Assembly: GCA_905250075.1 (NCBI GenBank)
Contig: CAJNOP010000016.1
Span: 2,667,908-2,731,907, forward strand
Source: Rotaria sp. Silwood1
Taxonomy: Eukaryota; Rotifera; Eurotatoria; Philodinida; Philodinidae
Length of the DNA stretch: 64,000 bases
Reading direction: 5' to 3'
Made by a program: the position numbers and the translations under genes. The notes beneath the pieces were generated by a model. The model made no database searches. It saw nothing but the letters and a program-made list of their open reading frames with translations, and was not told where the DNA came from. How positions within the stretch are numbered: position 1 is the stretch's first letter; every line of letters begins with the position of its first letter. Shown piece after piece: positions 1-11,246 of the stretch.

Positions 1-2030
1 TTTAACTTCTATCGATCAATTTTATGATAATCTAAATTTGTCTTGATCGGATATTGAACTTTGGATTTATTTAGTACAATTATTTACTAACTCAGATTCT
101 TAAATGAAAAAAAAAACAGATAGATCCTTTAAAGATCATTATGTGCCTCATTGCCACTACTGACACTTATTCATTCTTTCTTGCAATGCATCATTGATAT
201 GTTAGATAACTTAATTATATTCTACTGAAACTGTATCCAATTTATTGCTAGTCGCATAAAGATGTCTATTAAGGTGGTTCTGAAATCACTGCAATAAATT
301 TGATTAAACTTCCATTGATTTATTTTGATTAAGCAAATTTTTTTCTGTAGAAAAATTGAATTCATGAGCAATCAATATTTTGTAATGGATGCTGTCTAGT
401 GTATAGTGCTGCTTCCATTACACTAATACTTTTTATTTTAAATTTTTATGATTTTCTCATTGATTAGATGGTTCATATTAAATGTCAAACTCAGTCATTT
501 ATCAAATCATAAAGCAAATTGACTAATAAATCACTAATAACATAGTTGACCAATTTAAACAATGACACGTTAGTAGATAACATGACAATGAGCTACTATA
601 ATTATTTGACCATCAAATATTGTTTGATATTTATCCTCTTTTCATATAAATAAAGTTTTACCAGAATTTTTTGTTGAATTCTATTGATCATATTCATGTA
701 ACAATGATTAAGTGTAAGAATTTTATATTCAACCTCAAACATATATTCTCTATCTTAAGTACATAATTCTTTATTTTATTCAATTTATTATAAGATAATA
801 TTAATTTATTTATGTATTAAATTATTTTAATAAATTTTTCTTGAAAAGAGGTCATTTAATATTGACATGTATTTTAAGTAATTCGCAAACCACTATGAAC
901 CGATAATCCTATCACACTCTTAAAGATCATCATTCGAGCTTGATATTACTGATCCTTTTTTTTCAATGATGCAGTAATGTTTATCTAAACTATTGTAATG
1001 ATAACGGCTGTCTCCTCTTTTCTGTTCTCATCTGCGCTTTGTCTTGCTCTTTCTTTTATCCTTTTTTTCTGCTCATATTTCTTTCTTGTTCTTTCTCTTC
1101 CTTTATAAAAATGTATTATGTGAAATAGACATATTCTAGAGATATGATGTAGTCAATAAACATTATTACCGAGCTTATTGATAAACTATTCCTACAGTTT
1201 GTTGTTATAGAATGGATCAAATTTTCACATGAATTATGAATGAATTTTCTTTTGTTCAACGCAATAGAGTCATTCGATGATACCAAGTGATAAAGAATTA
1301 GATAAATCAGCACATGGTTCAAGTAATTTTTTAATTATATTCTGGTATTCTGCGAAAGAAAAGCTCGAAAATAAATCATGAATTCATCTTGCACGATTTT
1401 ATTTTTGTCAATTATAGAATTGATAAGCAGTTCGTTCATAAGATAGATCATTATCGTTTTATTTAGATATAAGTTTTTGTGATAAACTATCTTGAGGATC
1501 TGAAAAGAGTATGGATAAAGAGATCAAGCCCATTTATACAAGTCTGCATCCACCTTATCCTAACTTAATTTTATAGAATTTCATGATAAATCCAATAAGT
1601 CAAGTCGTTCATCTGATTCTACTATTCCAGATTTATTTGACTTTTTTTATCATAATAAAAAAATACGAATAATACAGTCGATGGTAATGTAAGACTTATA
1701 CATCTGATGAGACAATACTTCTTCAAATCGATCTATCTAAAAAAAAACTTCTATTAATATATGTAAGCATAATGTTAAATATGAACTTGTCGTTGAATAA
1801 TAATTTCCCATACAAATGTGACTTTAATGATGTTATGATATGTAGTCACGATTCACTCTCAAAAGTGATACAATTTTTCTCATAATAAGACTTTCAAAAA
1901 TTTTTAAGTATTTAAAGATTCCATAACTATTTAAAATACTTGATCAACTATTTATCGAAGACCAGATGTTTGCAAATATCTTTATGAATAGCTGTTTAGT
2001 GCAAAGAAGAAGTATTTAATAATTTACAGC
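1..2030. other. gene-free AT-rich DNA
   Basis: No reading frame here looks like protein and I see no splice-linked exon series. The sequence is AT-rich unique-looking DNA with short A and T runs. Nothing further can be supported by eye. Confidence 0.5.
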
Positions 2031-2044
2031 AGTATGATCCATAT

Positions 2045-2605
2045 CAAAATAAAGGAAGGAGTGAATATTTTTGAAATAATTTTTGATAGAAACAAGATAG
2101 AGATCTTCGGCTTTCATCGTTTAAAAGAAAAGATAAAACTGTATCAGATCGTGTATACAACATACTTCTGACAAGTTATCTCAGGATCTTTCACCAAGTT
2201 TGCTGAAAAACTGGGACTTTTAAATAAGCTTCTACGTTGGATTTTTCTTGAAAAGGTGAGAAAAAAGTCAATTTTTTGTGAAATACCTACTGATCACACG
2301 TGTTAAAATGTTTATAACTCATGGTTGACTAAATCTTATCAAATCAGACTTATATAACTTATAGATCTTTAGTTAATGTCTCTAGTGAATCCTTGAAAAT
2401 TAGAATTCTGAGACTTTTTCATTATATAATATTTTTTTCAATAAACTTGATCGCAGATTCGAAAAAATGTGTCACAAAAATCTGGACTATGCGACTCGAT
2501 GCAGCTTCATCTCAGCATTTAAACAGTAAAAGTCGCAGATCTCTATCTTGTTCCTATCAAAAGTTATTACAAAAATACCCACCTTTCGTTTATTTTGCTA
2601 CTGGT
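2045..2605. repeat. foldback element, ~560 bp, long imperfect inverted repeat
   Basis: The stretch starting near 2053 (CAAAATAAAGGAAGGAGTG) is repeated in reverse complement ending near 2600 (rc CAAAATAAACGAAAGGTGGG). The arms stay alignable inward through AACAAGATAGAGATCT to CGTTTAAA, about 90-100 bp at roughly 80% identity. No transposase frame lies between the arms. This is the structure of a non-autonomous foldback DNA element. Ends and target duplication were not resolved. Confidence 0.6.
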
Positions 2606-2692
2606 AATAGTCAATAAATGTTCATGATTACTAAAATGATAGTCAACAAATTATTTAACAATACTTATTGTTTTCGAAATAATGGTGGGGAC

Positions 2693-2964
2693 CAGAGATG
2701 GAACCGGTACCGATAACCGACCGGTCCGATACCGGTCTATGTTTTTCACTTTCCTGCTCTATGATTGTATCCAAGATACGAAGGTAACCCACAAGAGAGT
2801 TCACTGTGCAACAAGATTTCATTTTAAGCCTCAGCATGTTGTCTGTAGATCGATATTTTGTCGGTAGGTTGGATTTTCCTGATAAATTGGCGTATCATTA
2901 GTATTCTGTTTACTACCGGTAGACCGGTATCTGTTCGGAAAAAAGTAGACCGGTTCCATATCTG
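2693..2964. mobile_element. non-autonomous hAT-type MITE, 272 bp
   Basis: The element starts CAGAGATGGAACCGGT and its other end, read in reverse complement, is CAGATATGGAACCGGT (15 of 16 identical). It is flanked by GTGGGGAC (2685-2692) and GTGGGAAT (2965-2972), a degraded 8-bp target duplication. Ends beginning CAG and 8-bp duplications are typical of hAT transposons. Many copies of ACCGGT/CCGGT lie just inside the ends, as expected of subterminal transposase-binding repeats. A related, larger copy lies at 38088-38970. The short frames inside it do not look like transposase. Confidence 0.72.
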
Positions 2965-2972
2965 GTGGGAAT

Positions 2973-4885
2973 TGCATGTGAAAAATGGATGAATTTGTTT
3001 TGAGATCTAATCAGGGATTCTGCAGTATTATTTAAAGATATTCGATACGAATATGATGAATGTCTATAGAGGTTTAAATAGGTAACACCTATATGTTTAT
3101 GTTGAATGTTTTGATGAACGGTTATTGCATATAATACATTATTTCAGGATGTTCAGTATTATCTAAAGTATGTTGATAGCTATTAGAACACGTTGGCATC
3201 ATAGATTTTGAGTAGATTTAGTAGTATTAGGTATTTCTAGATTTAGATCTTGATTATGTTTTTAAAAGTGTTTTGCTATGTTGTTCAGCCTATCATATAT
3301 TGTTTCGAGTGAGCTAACAAGTGGAGTACAGAGACAAAAATTCAACACCAAGTTAGATCATTTAGCAGCCATGCATTTTATTTAAATAGTGGTTAACAAC
3401 TTTTGAATTGTAATGACTATATTTGAAAAGCACTCAATTTTAAGTAACTGGATGCATTAAATAGTTAGCTAAATTAAAAACCGACTTGAATTTGATAGCT
3501 ATGGTAATGTTGCAAAAGCATTACATTTTAAATAGCTGAGTTTTTATTCACAAAGTATCTCTTTTGAGAAGCCACGAAAAAAATCAACACCATAATATTT
3601 TTTGGAGCATCTTGTACTAGAGTTCATAAAAAACTTTCTTGGATCGCCTATCTAAAATTGAGTAAAATTTCAGACTATTGATTAGGACTGTTCGATTGCG
3701 ACTTACATGGACTAACTCTTAAATAGCACCGCTAGGAGACGAAAAAACTGAATTCTCTATTAAGCACACTCAAACCGTACTGTAAAGATGACGTTTTAAG
3801 TTTAGATTAATATTCAAGTTTTTCATTTTTTTTGAGTTTTATATAACATTCGTGATTTACAAGTAAGTTATTCTGAGTTTTTATGTGGTGGTGACGGTTT
3901 GTGATAACAATAGTCCAATAGTCTTGTTACTAAAGATTTCAGTATGACAAACATGATCTCCTAATGACTTCTATAGGTGCAACATTCAAAAGAAATCAGT
4001 GTTGTTTTCGTCCGAACACTCTCAAATTGCTTGATTTCTAGCTTAACATAGATCGATGCTCATACGTACCATGAATCCTTGGGATTTTTCACATATATAA
4101 TGATATGGGTCGTTGCATTTTGTTTTCTTTTATGGGAAACTTGAAAAGCGGACAGATAAGTTCTGAAACAGAGTACAGAAATGACGTCAAGTGAAAGTGG
4201 TATTTGAATATTCAGCGTAAGGGAAAAATGCTTTTCAAGAGAGAAATATCGATCTAATTAAAAGTTTACAATGACATCAACTTTACGTTTGCAATATGTT
4301 ATTACTGTGGTATCCGAAACATAAACAACCAGCATTTTCCAAAGCGGCAAAAAGGATTTTCTTGAAAAGATATTTCACTGAGACAATTCGATAAATTTGT
4401 GCTACGAATTACACAATTACGACTTACAAATATTCATTATATAAAAGATTCAGCTTGTTGTTCACAGAACCAATAGTCGAGTTTCGCTGTATTCTTTTTT
4501 TGTATCTCATGCTCAACTTTACATAGAACATCATAGTCTATATTTGTGGTTTTTATCCATCGATACCAGGTAGAGTTACTATCGCACCAGTTCACTTAGT
4601 TGGCTCTCAAATGATTCTTTATGTATGTTTTTAAGTGACAACTAACTCTGCACAAGAATAAACTTCAGAATAAATGCAAATTATCACACTACTGACGTCA
4701 ATGCTTCTTTTTTTTCTCTGCCAACTTGTCAGATGACAATCATCTTTCTATGCATGCATATAATCTTGCTACATCAGCAAAAATACGTATAGAAAGAATC
4801 GGTAAAATTCCACAAAACAACTGCCAAATAAACCAATATATATTTCTCATTTTATTTTCTAAGTTATAACAGGTAACAACTCAAA
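2973..4885. other. gene-free DNA upstream of the GPCR
   Basis: No convincing exon, RNA gene or repeat was found. The last ~100 bases, just before the GPCR start codon, are presumably promoter/5' UTR; an AG followed by GTAACAACTC at about 4870 could be a leader acceptor. Confidence 0.4.
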
Positions 4886-5431
4886 ATGCAACTGGATCCA
4901 AAACAAAACATAACCTTTACCAATTCTACTCAACAAAATGTTTATCTCCAACAAATTACTCCATCAATCAGTTTCAATATCTTTCTTATACTCGGAATAC
5001 CATCATTTATTGCTTATACATTCATTATCATTTATACTTTGACTAACAAAAACCTACGTTCAGCACCAAATAATTATTGTCTTCTTATTCTCTTAATTGT
5101 TGAATTTATTTTTCAAATAATAGATCTTCCATTACAGTTGTATCTTTATCATCAAGGCAAAGTACTTTTTCAGAATGCTACATTTTGTTTTATATGGCGA
5201 CTTATTAATTATAGTGGCTATGCAGCAGGTGCACTGTTACTAGCATGGGCTTCANNNNNNNNNNTTGCTACTTTGATTCCTCTTTATCTGCCCTTTGTAT
5301 ATTTGACGTCATTATCAGAAGTCTGGGCCCGAATGAAATCAAAAGTTCATCCTACAACTACTCGACAAACGGCTGTTATGAAATTTACTGCTACAAAGAC
5401 ACAATTGAAGTCGCGATCCCGTGCTTTCTAA
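4886..5431 (+). CDS. rhodopsin-like GPCR, interior lost in assembly gap
   Basis: A seven-helix receptor of the class A type is the best reading. From the ATG at 4886 the product has two N-glycosylation sequons (N8, N13) in a short extracellular N-terminus. TM1 spans about residues 30-52 and TM2 about 62-88. C101 sits where the conserved disulfide cysteine precedes TM3, and TM3 begins at about 104 and ends in LLLAWAS, where bdelloid receptors usually continue into an E/DRY-like ER motif. Ten Ns (5255-5264) follow. After the gap the frame reads a hydrophobic stretch (ATLIPLYLPFVYL) and a polar Thr/Lys-rich tail ending at 5431, compatible with TM7 and a cytoplasmic tail. TM4-TM6 are absent, so the 10-N gap probably stands for several hundred missing bases. 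Family assignment is moderately sure; ligand unknown. Confidence 0.6.
   Translation: MQLDPKQNITFTNSTQQNVYLQQITPSISFNIFLILGIPSFIAYTFIIIYTLTNKNLRSAPNNYCLLILLIVEFIFQIIDLPLQLYLYHQGKVLFQNATFCFIWRLINYSGYAAGALLLAWASXXXXATLIPLYLPFVYLTSLSEVWARMKSKVHPTTTRQTAVMKFTATKTQLKSRSRAF
5255..5264. other. assembly gap (10 N)
   Basis: Ten undetermined bases interrupt the GPCR frame exactly after TM3. The number of Ns is probably a placeholder, because the sequence on the other side resumes at a TM7-like segment. Confidence 0.95.
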
Positions 5432-5471
5432 AATTTGCTTGTGTGGCAATAAATGATGAGCTTTTATTATT

Positions 5472-8400
5472 TCTTACTAGCATACGGTTCGGCACTGTTT
5501 AGAATATGTCCAATATGAGTGAATACATCATATATTGTGATTTCTCTACCATCTATGATATATTGTGCGCTGTTTTTTCCTGTTCTCGTGTATATGTATA
5601 TTTTAATCCATATATAGATTTGTCCTTTCCTCCCATATATGCTATTGATTTTTCTTATTGTTGTCCTAATACATACATATTTGTTTCTTTCTTGTTCTCG
5701 TTACTTTCTTCTCTTATCTTTACAAAGTTAGTGTTGTTAAATAAAACTGAACTCACGTAGACAAAATAACCAAACTTACAGGAAGATGATACATACATAC
5801 ATGAGTTATGTCAGGTCTTCCTTGTTGACAAGTATACATAGAAGACCATAAGAATAAAAGAAAAGATGTGATGATAGTTTGTTCTTTTTTAGCTGAACAA
5901 CAATTAAAACGATTTGTACATACTCTTATAAATAGCTTGGTAAACAAGTAAAGACAACTTACAGTTACATTAGCATTTTAACGTTTATAGATATTTTACT
6001 TCGAATTCGAGCTGGGCACCTCAATTCAAAACGGGGACTATTTTACTTTAACTCGTTTCAATTATTTCGAAATTTTTTCTTAAATTCAATTCAATTCAAT
6101 TCAATTTAACAGTATCACATTAGAAAATTCTAGTCAACGTATTTGTTCTTGTTGTCCTTCATTGGACGAGTTAGAAAGAGCTTTTGTTATTATTGATCAC
6201 ATGAAAAAACTTTGTTCCCTTCACGTCAGAATATAACTAGAGTTATTTGCTACCCAATGAGATTACATTACAAGACGTATGAGTTCACAATATACATAAT
6301 ATTAGTCGGTCGAAACTGATGTTATGCATCATATTGCCGTAGAAGATAAGGATAAATGAATATTGAGCCCGTAGGCTGAAATAATAGGAAATCAGATCGG
6401 TACGTTGAAAGTGTAGGTGGGTGAATCATATACGCTCATCATAAAACAAAAGGAAATATCAACAAGTTGGTGTGAATGCAACAGAAATATATATCAAAAT
6501 GCGAGTATAATGTAATTATCTCCAGATAAAACCTCTGGAAAAAAAAACTTACAAAATATATCATGGTCATAAATTACACCTTTGATTAGTTTTATAGTGT
6601 AAATCTATCTTATAACAACATTCAGAAATTTCTTTGAGTTGTGTTTTGAATTTATAGATCTCAAAAACCAATATTTCACTTCTATTCACCTTCTAGACTT
6701 TGAAAAACTTTTGTGGATATGAATGTGGTGAGAAGATTAGTCCCGAAGTTCACTTTTAGCCATTGTTGGCAGCACATTAAAAATTCTAGGATAAATATGG
6801 TTTTCTGAAGGCATCGTGAATGTTATCGTTGCTGCTACAATAACTGTTCACATCGAATATTCTCGGAAATATAGAGCAGCTTTTTTTGTTTTTGGTGTCA
6901 TCACTTTTAGGTCATTCTCAATCAATAGAAAGTAACTCTTGAAACATATAAGTAGTCACTTTCAGAGAGTATCAGGAATTCTTTGCTGTAGAATGTAGAG
7001 ACACTCTGTCCTGTTTGCTTCTCATCCCTATAAAATGTCTAACGTTGGCTACAAAAAATCCAGACTATCTATTGGAAAGACCAACACTTTATGACCATTG
7101 CAATATGTAATCAATCGTTTGAAATCATTGGAATAAATACCATTGCCGACCTTTAAAACAACATCGAATAATTGTCCTTTATTTCATGATCATCCATGCG
7201 ATCTGTATGCACATTGTAACTCAGAAATCATCAGTTATCTCGAACGAAATTTCTCACATAGTAAATAATTTGACGATCTATAGTCAAGAAGGTACGGAGT
7301 GGGAGACGGTTGAATCTGCTGAATTTTCATAGGTTGTTGCCTCGCTTCTCATCATTCTCTGGAGTCGGAAACGATACGCAGATTCGGTTCTCATTTTCGG
7401 CACGTTTTCTAACTGCGGATATATTCATCTATTAGGACAAACTGATACGGGTTGGATCTCGCTGTTTGCGAAGTCCAGAACCAATCGTTTCCGCAGCCCA
7501 CATCTTGTGGCTTCCCTTACACTGGTCGCTTCCCAAACACTTACGGCTCATACTCTTCTATCTTTTTATTCTAACGAACCGCATGGCTTAAATGAATGAA
7601 TATTTCTCAATTAAAAATTAACATTTTAGATTATTTTCGTGATTGCAATGCTTACTTATTTTGTATAATAGTGTCTATTCATTCACACATTCTTGTCTTC
7701 TTAAAGAGTCTTCCACACCAAATGAACGCATTCGTTTATATTTTTTACTAGAATACTCACTATTGAAAAGTCAAAGGGCGTGCATGTCCTCACTGAATCC
7801 TTGCTTTCCAAAGTTGTAGAAATCACCTTTGCTCATCTTTCGATATGGATATGATTAAGTGTTGAATTAAGTGGAGAGCTCTCACACAAAAAGTGAACAT
7901 ATTTGCCGTTTTCGTGATTAAAATGCTTACTTTTAAAATCGAAGGTTTTCTGACGAATCGTACCGTCATTCCACTGAGTTTCCCACGGTTTCTGCGATTT
8001 TTCGGCAGGACCCTGACTTATTCTTATATGTAGATAGTGTTACTGTAGTGCGAATAAATCATTATGTTCCCTATTGCAGTTTCACTGTCTGGGATGCTTC
8101 TAAGGTCATAATTTTGTCTATCGAATCACTGCAGAAAATTGAGCAGATACTATGGAATATTCAGTGGGTTCTAAGAACAATAGTAATACGGAAATGAATC
8201 ATCAATCCAGACTATTACTCTTACTGTCTTGTTCTGTATTACTATTAAATGAAAAAAGGAACGGACGCGTCTATATTTGCACGCTTGTTGCTTCGAAAAA
8301 TGTATACAAATATATAAATCTGTTCTCTATAAAAAAAAAAACGTAAATCGACTTTGGAAAATGTATTTTTTGTAAGATGATATCTGAAGAAGTTGTACAT

Positions 8401-9253
8401 CATAACGAAACGTCACGTTAGTGAAAATAAATATAAAAATCAGACTTTATTAAATAATCATTCAATTGATTTCGAAGAGAATCCAAAACGTCTATATATC
8501 TTTTTCTCCATTCTATTGTTTCACTGCATATCCCAGAATCACACATACATATGGTGCTAATAATTTCCATTTTCAGGATAATCTTGGAAAATAACCGCGG
8601 GGGTCAAAATCAACGACTCCGAATAATATCAGAGATACTTATTCAATATCAGTTAATAAAAAATGTGATTTCCTTCAGAAGTCAGTGTTTCATGGTATTT
8701 ACAATACCTTGGATAAAATCTACTTTGATCTCATTGTAGGAACTAATTCTCTCAGTTTAATTCAATTCTTTGTTATTCGATCAGTTCAACACAGTTCAGT
8801 CAATAATTCGCATGCGAAGTCCCTTTGCGATTCAGAAAATGAAGTTGAATGAAAATGTTAGTTGTATACTCAAGAATTCTTTGTTTCATCGTATTCATTA
8901 TTATACCGTACTCCCTCTATATCGAACAACAATTCTAATCAATCAGCACTAATATTTCCTGGTTTGTAACTGTGTTAGAATAATCACAAGAGCAAAGAGG
9001 ATATCATCATCCATTCGAAATAATATCTCAACGGGCATAAATGTTTTAATGTAACTTTAAATTGTTTTTACTTATTTACCGAGATATTTAGAAGAGCATA
9101 CACAAATATTTTGTATTGTCGTTCCACCAAGAAAAAAAACAAACTATCATTGCCTCCTATTTTTAATTCTTACTGTCTTATTTGTATACGTCTCAACAAC
9201 AATTAATTGACAGTCTATGTATGTAGCATCTTGCAAGTGATGTTAAAGAAAGA
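5472..9253. other. gene-free stretch with a pentanucleotide microsatellite
   Basis: No exon series is visible. Items seen: a short (TTCAA)n/(AATTC)n run at about 6085-6105, a less AT-rich patch at about 7290-7560 that is interrupted by stops on both strands, and at 8381-8420 a hairpin-like motif CTGAAGAAG...CGAAACGTC followed by A-rich DNA, resembling the 3' end of an old transposon. Confidence 0.45.
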
Positions 9254-9254
9254 C

Positions 9255-9510
9255 AAAAATTAATCTCATCATTTATTGTCAAAGGAGAAAATGTTAGAAA
9301 ACATTCACTCGTGATTTTATTTGTGTTTTTTTAGCAGTAAATTTCATAACAGCCGTTTGTCGAGTAGTTGCACGAGTGAGTTTAATTTTGATTAGGATCC
9401 AGACTTCTGATAATGACGTCAAATATACAGAAGGCAGATAAAGAGGAATCAAAGTAGCAACAAAATACAAATACTCTGGTATTGCTTTGGGTATATCTCG
9501 TACACCTAAG
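9255..9510 (-). pseudogene. detached GPCR C-terminal fragment
   Basis: Read on the minus strand, this stretch is closely similar to the post-gap part of the GPCR at 5265-5470. It encodes the same ATLIPLYLP-VYLTSLSEVW core and the same TTRQTAVMKFTA tail motif, and the similarity continues past the stop codon (AATAAATGATGAG in both). No TM1-TM6 exon is found upstream on this strand. The frame instead runs straight into the inverted-repeat transposon at 9513. It is therefore a remnant of a related receptor gene, with the transposon where the missing part should be. Confidence 0.55.
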
Positions 9511-9512
9511 AT

Positions 9513-10474
9513 AAGTGCAAAAAGTTCGCGACATTTTCTTATCGATATTAATAGAAAAATTTCTGAGAACTTTTTTTCATATAATATACCAAAAGATGCA
9601 GCGTGAAAAGCTGTACAATTTGCATAAGACCGCTTTTTTTTACAGTTGCACTTTTTGTGTCCAAAGTCGTCAAAACTTCGGGCGACCAAATTTCGACGCT
9701 CCGAAAAGATAACACGAACGAGAAATTATCTTTTTTCTTATTTCATCTTTTCATCACCTGTATATATTGTAGAGCTTTCCATGCTGCATCTTGTGGTATA
9801 TTTTGTTTTTTTTACGAAAACATATTAGGAGATGCAATGATGAAATAAGAAAAAAGAAATGTCTTTTCATGTTATCTGTTCGTAGCGTCGAAAATTGATC
9901 GCACAGGGTTTTGGGGCTTTTTTGTATACAAAAAGTAGACAATTAAAATAAGCTTTTCTTGGTGGATTGTAGAGCTTTTTACGCTGCATCTTTTGGTGTA
10001 TTTTGTTTTTTTTAAATAAAAGATTTCAGGTGGTAAAGAGGAAAAAAACGCATTGGTCGTGTATTGAACGAAGACTTTTCCGCAGCATCGAAATCTGGTA
10101 GCTCAGAATTTTTGTCGATTTTGAAAACGAAAAGTACAGCTGTAAAAAAGTGCTCCTGTGTAAAGTATAGAGCTTTTCACGCTGCATCTTGTGAAGCATT
10201 TTGTTTTTTTTTAAATAAAAGATATGAAGTGATCAAAAGATGAAATAAATCCATCTCGTGCAGAAAAAAAAACATCGTTTTCACACGGTCGAAATTTGAT
10301 CGCATGAAGTTTTGACGATTTTGAAAACAAAAAGTGCAACTGTAAAAAAAGCGGTCTTATGCAAATTGTAGAGCTTTTCACGCTGCATCTTTTGGTATAT
10401 TATATGAAAAAAAGTTCTTAGAAATTTTTCTATTAATATCGATAAGAAAATGTCGCGAACTTTTTGCACTTAGC
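9513..10474. mobile_element. foldback DNA transposon with ~190-bp terminal inverted repeats
   Basis: The first ~190 bases (AGTGCAAAAAGTTCGCGACA onward) recur inverted as the last ~190 bases (10281-10474), with only a few differences. Both ends are flanked by TA, the target duplication of Tc1/mariner-type elements. Inside, a ~45-bp motif (GTAGAGCTTTTCACGCTGCA and following) recurs in direct orientation at about 9770, 9968, 10167 and 10369, a spacing of ~200 bp, so the middle is a short tandem array of ~200-bp units. No transposase frame exists; short frames here are by-products of the repeats. It is a non-autonomous element; superfamily assignment by TA alone is tentative. Confidence 0.75.
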
Positions 10475-10578
10475 TTATTTTTCACATTGTTTTTTTTAAT
10501 CTTTATTAGCTTAGCAAAAAAAAGAATAGATATATTTCGATAATGTCTTCTTTTAACTTTATAGAATCAATCACTGTT

Positions 10579-10647
10579 TAGGGTGTGGGTGTGGGATTTT
10601 CTTCTTAGATCGTCGACACCTACACCCACAAACAAACCCACACCCTA
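10579..10647. repeat. inverted TGTGGG-type (telomere-like) repeats
   Basis: TAGGGTGTGGGTGTGGGAT at the left is matched by ACCCACACCCTA at the right, with a further ACACCTACACCCAC inside. The G-rich strand reads two TGTGGG units, the repeat reported for bdelloid telomeres. The block is either a tiny inverted interstitial telomere sequence or a 69-bp miniature element whose termini happen to be TGTGGG-like; both ends are bordered by TA. Confidence 0.5.
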
Positions 10648-10649
10648 CT

Positions 10650-11230
10650 GCCTATGGTATCGGTTTTGGCACTGGTACACGTTCATTTTTTCTTTCACAT
10701 ATCTCTGGATTCGACTCAACGAACTACATAAGTCTCGGTTTCGCAAGTTTTGAAAACACTTATTGTTTAAGTTTGACCAAATAAAATCGATGATGTTCTT
10801 TCATTAAACAATATGTTAAACAACTTTATGAGCCAATAGTAAATGCTTAAATTGGTATACTGTGTTTTATTTAAAGCATATTATAAAGAGCATGCTAACA
10901 GAGGTATCTATTCCAATTTACTCTTAATTTAATATATGAATAAGTTAAATTATCGATAATTATAATTTGAAATATATTTAACCTATGATACTTAAGATTT
11001 TTTTACATTGAACTCAAATAGACACACCCACATGCTACATGATAAACACTTTGACAGAGACACGATGACCTAATGAATGAACAAATAATGAACAGTGAAA
11101 AATGTTAAGCAAAAAGAAAATACCATCAGTCATTCATTGTCGTTTAATATGACGGCATCAATATTTATCCATTATTGTTTCGATAGACGGCAATGAGAAA
11201 ACGCTGACATATAGAGATTGAAACAAATAG
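10650..11230. other. gene-free stretch upstream of the F-box gene
   Basis: AT-rich DNA with nothing supportable beyond being the 5' flank of the decayed F-box gene. Confidence 0.4.
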
Positions 11231-11246
11231 ACAGAATCAGCTAAAC

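Noticed and set aside
5506-5760. 84-codon hydrophobic frame following the GPCR
   Set aside because: AT-driven Phe/Tyr/Ser-rich translation without helix spacing, motif or splice support; not the missing TM4-TM6.
8381-8420. Hammerhead-ribozyme-like core (CTGAAGA ... CGAAAC)
   Set aside because: The core strings are present and a short stem II can be drawn, but the flanks cannot pair to form stem I, and stem III is only three base pairs; a chance or transposon-tail motif is more likely.
9515-10469. Several 60-130 codon open frames on both strands
   Set aside because: They repeat the same peptide (KLYNLHKTAFF) because they lie in the inverted and tandem repeats of the foldback transposon; the frame near 9294-9460 alone has GPCR-tail similarity.
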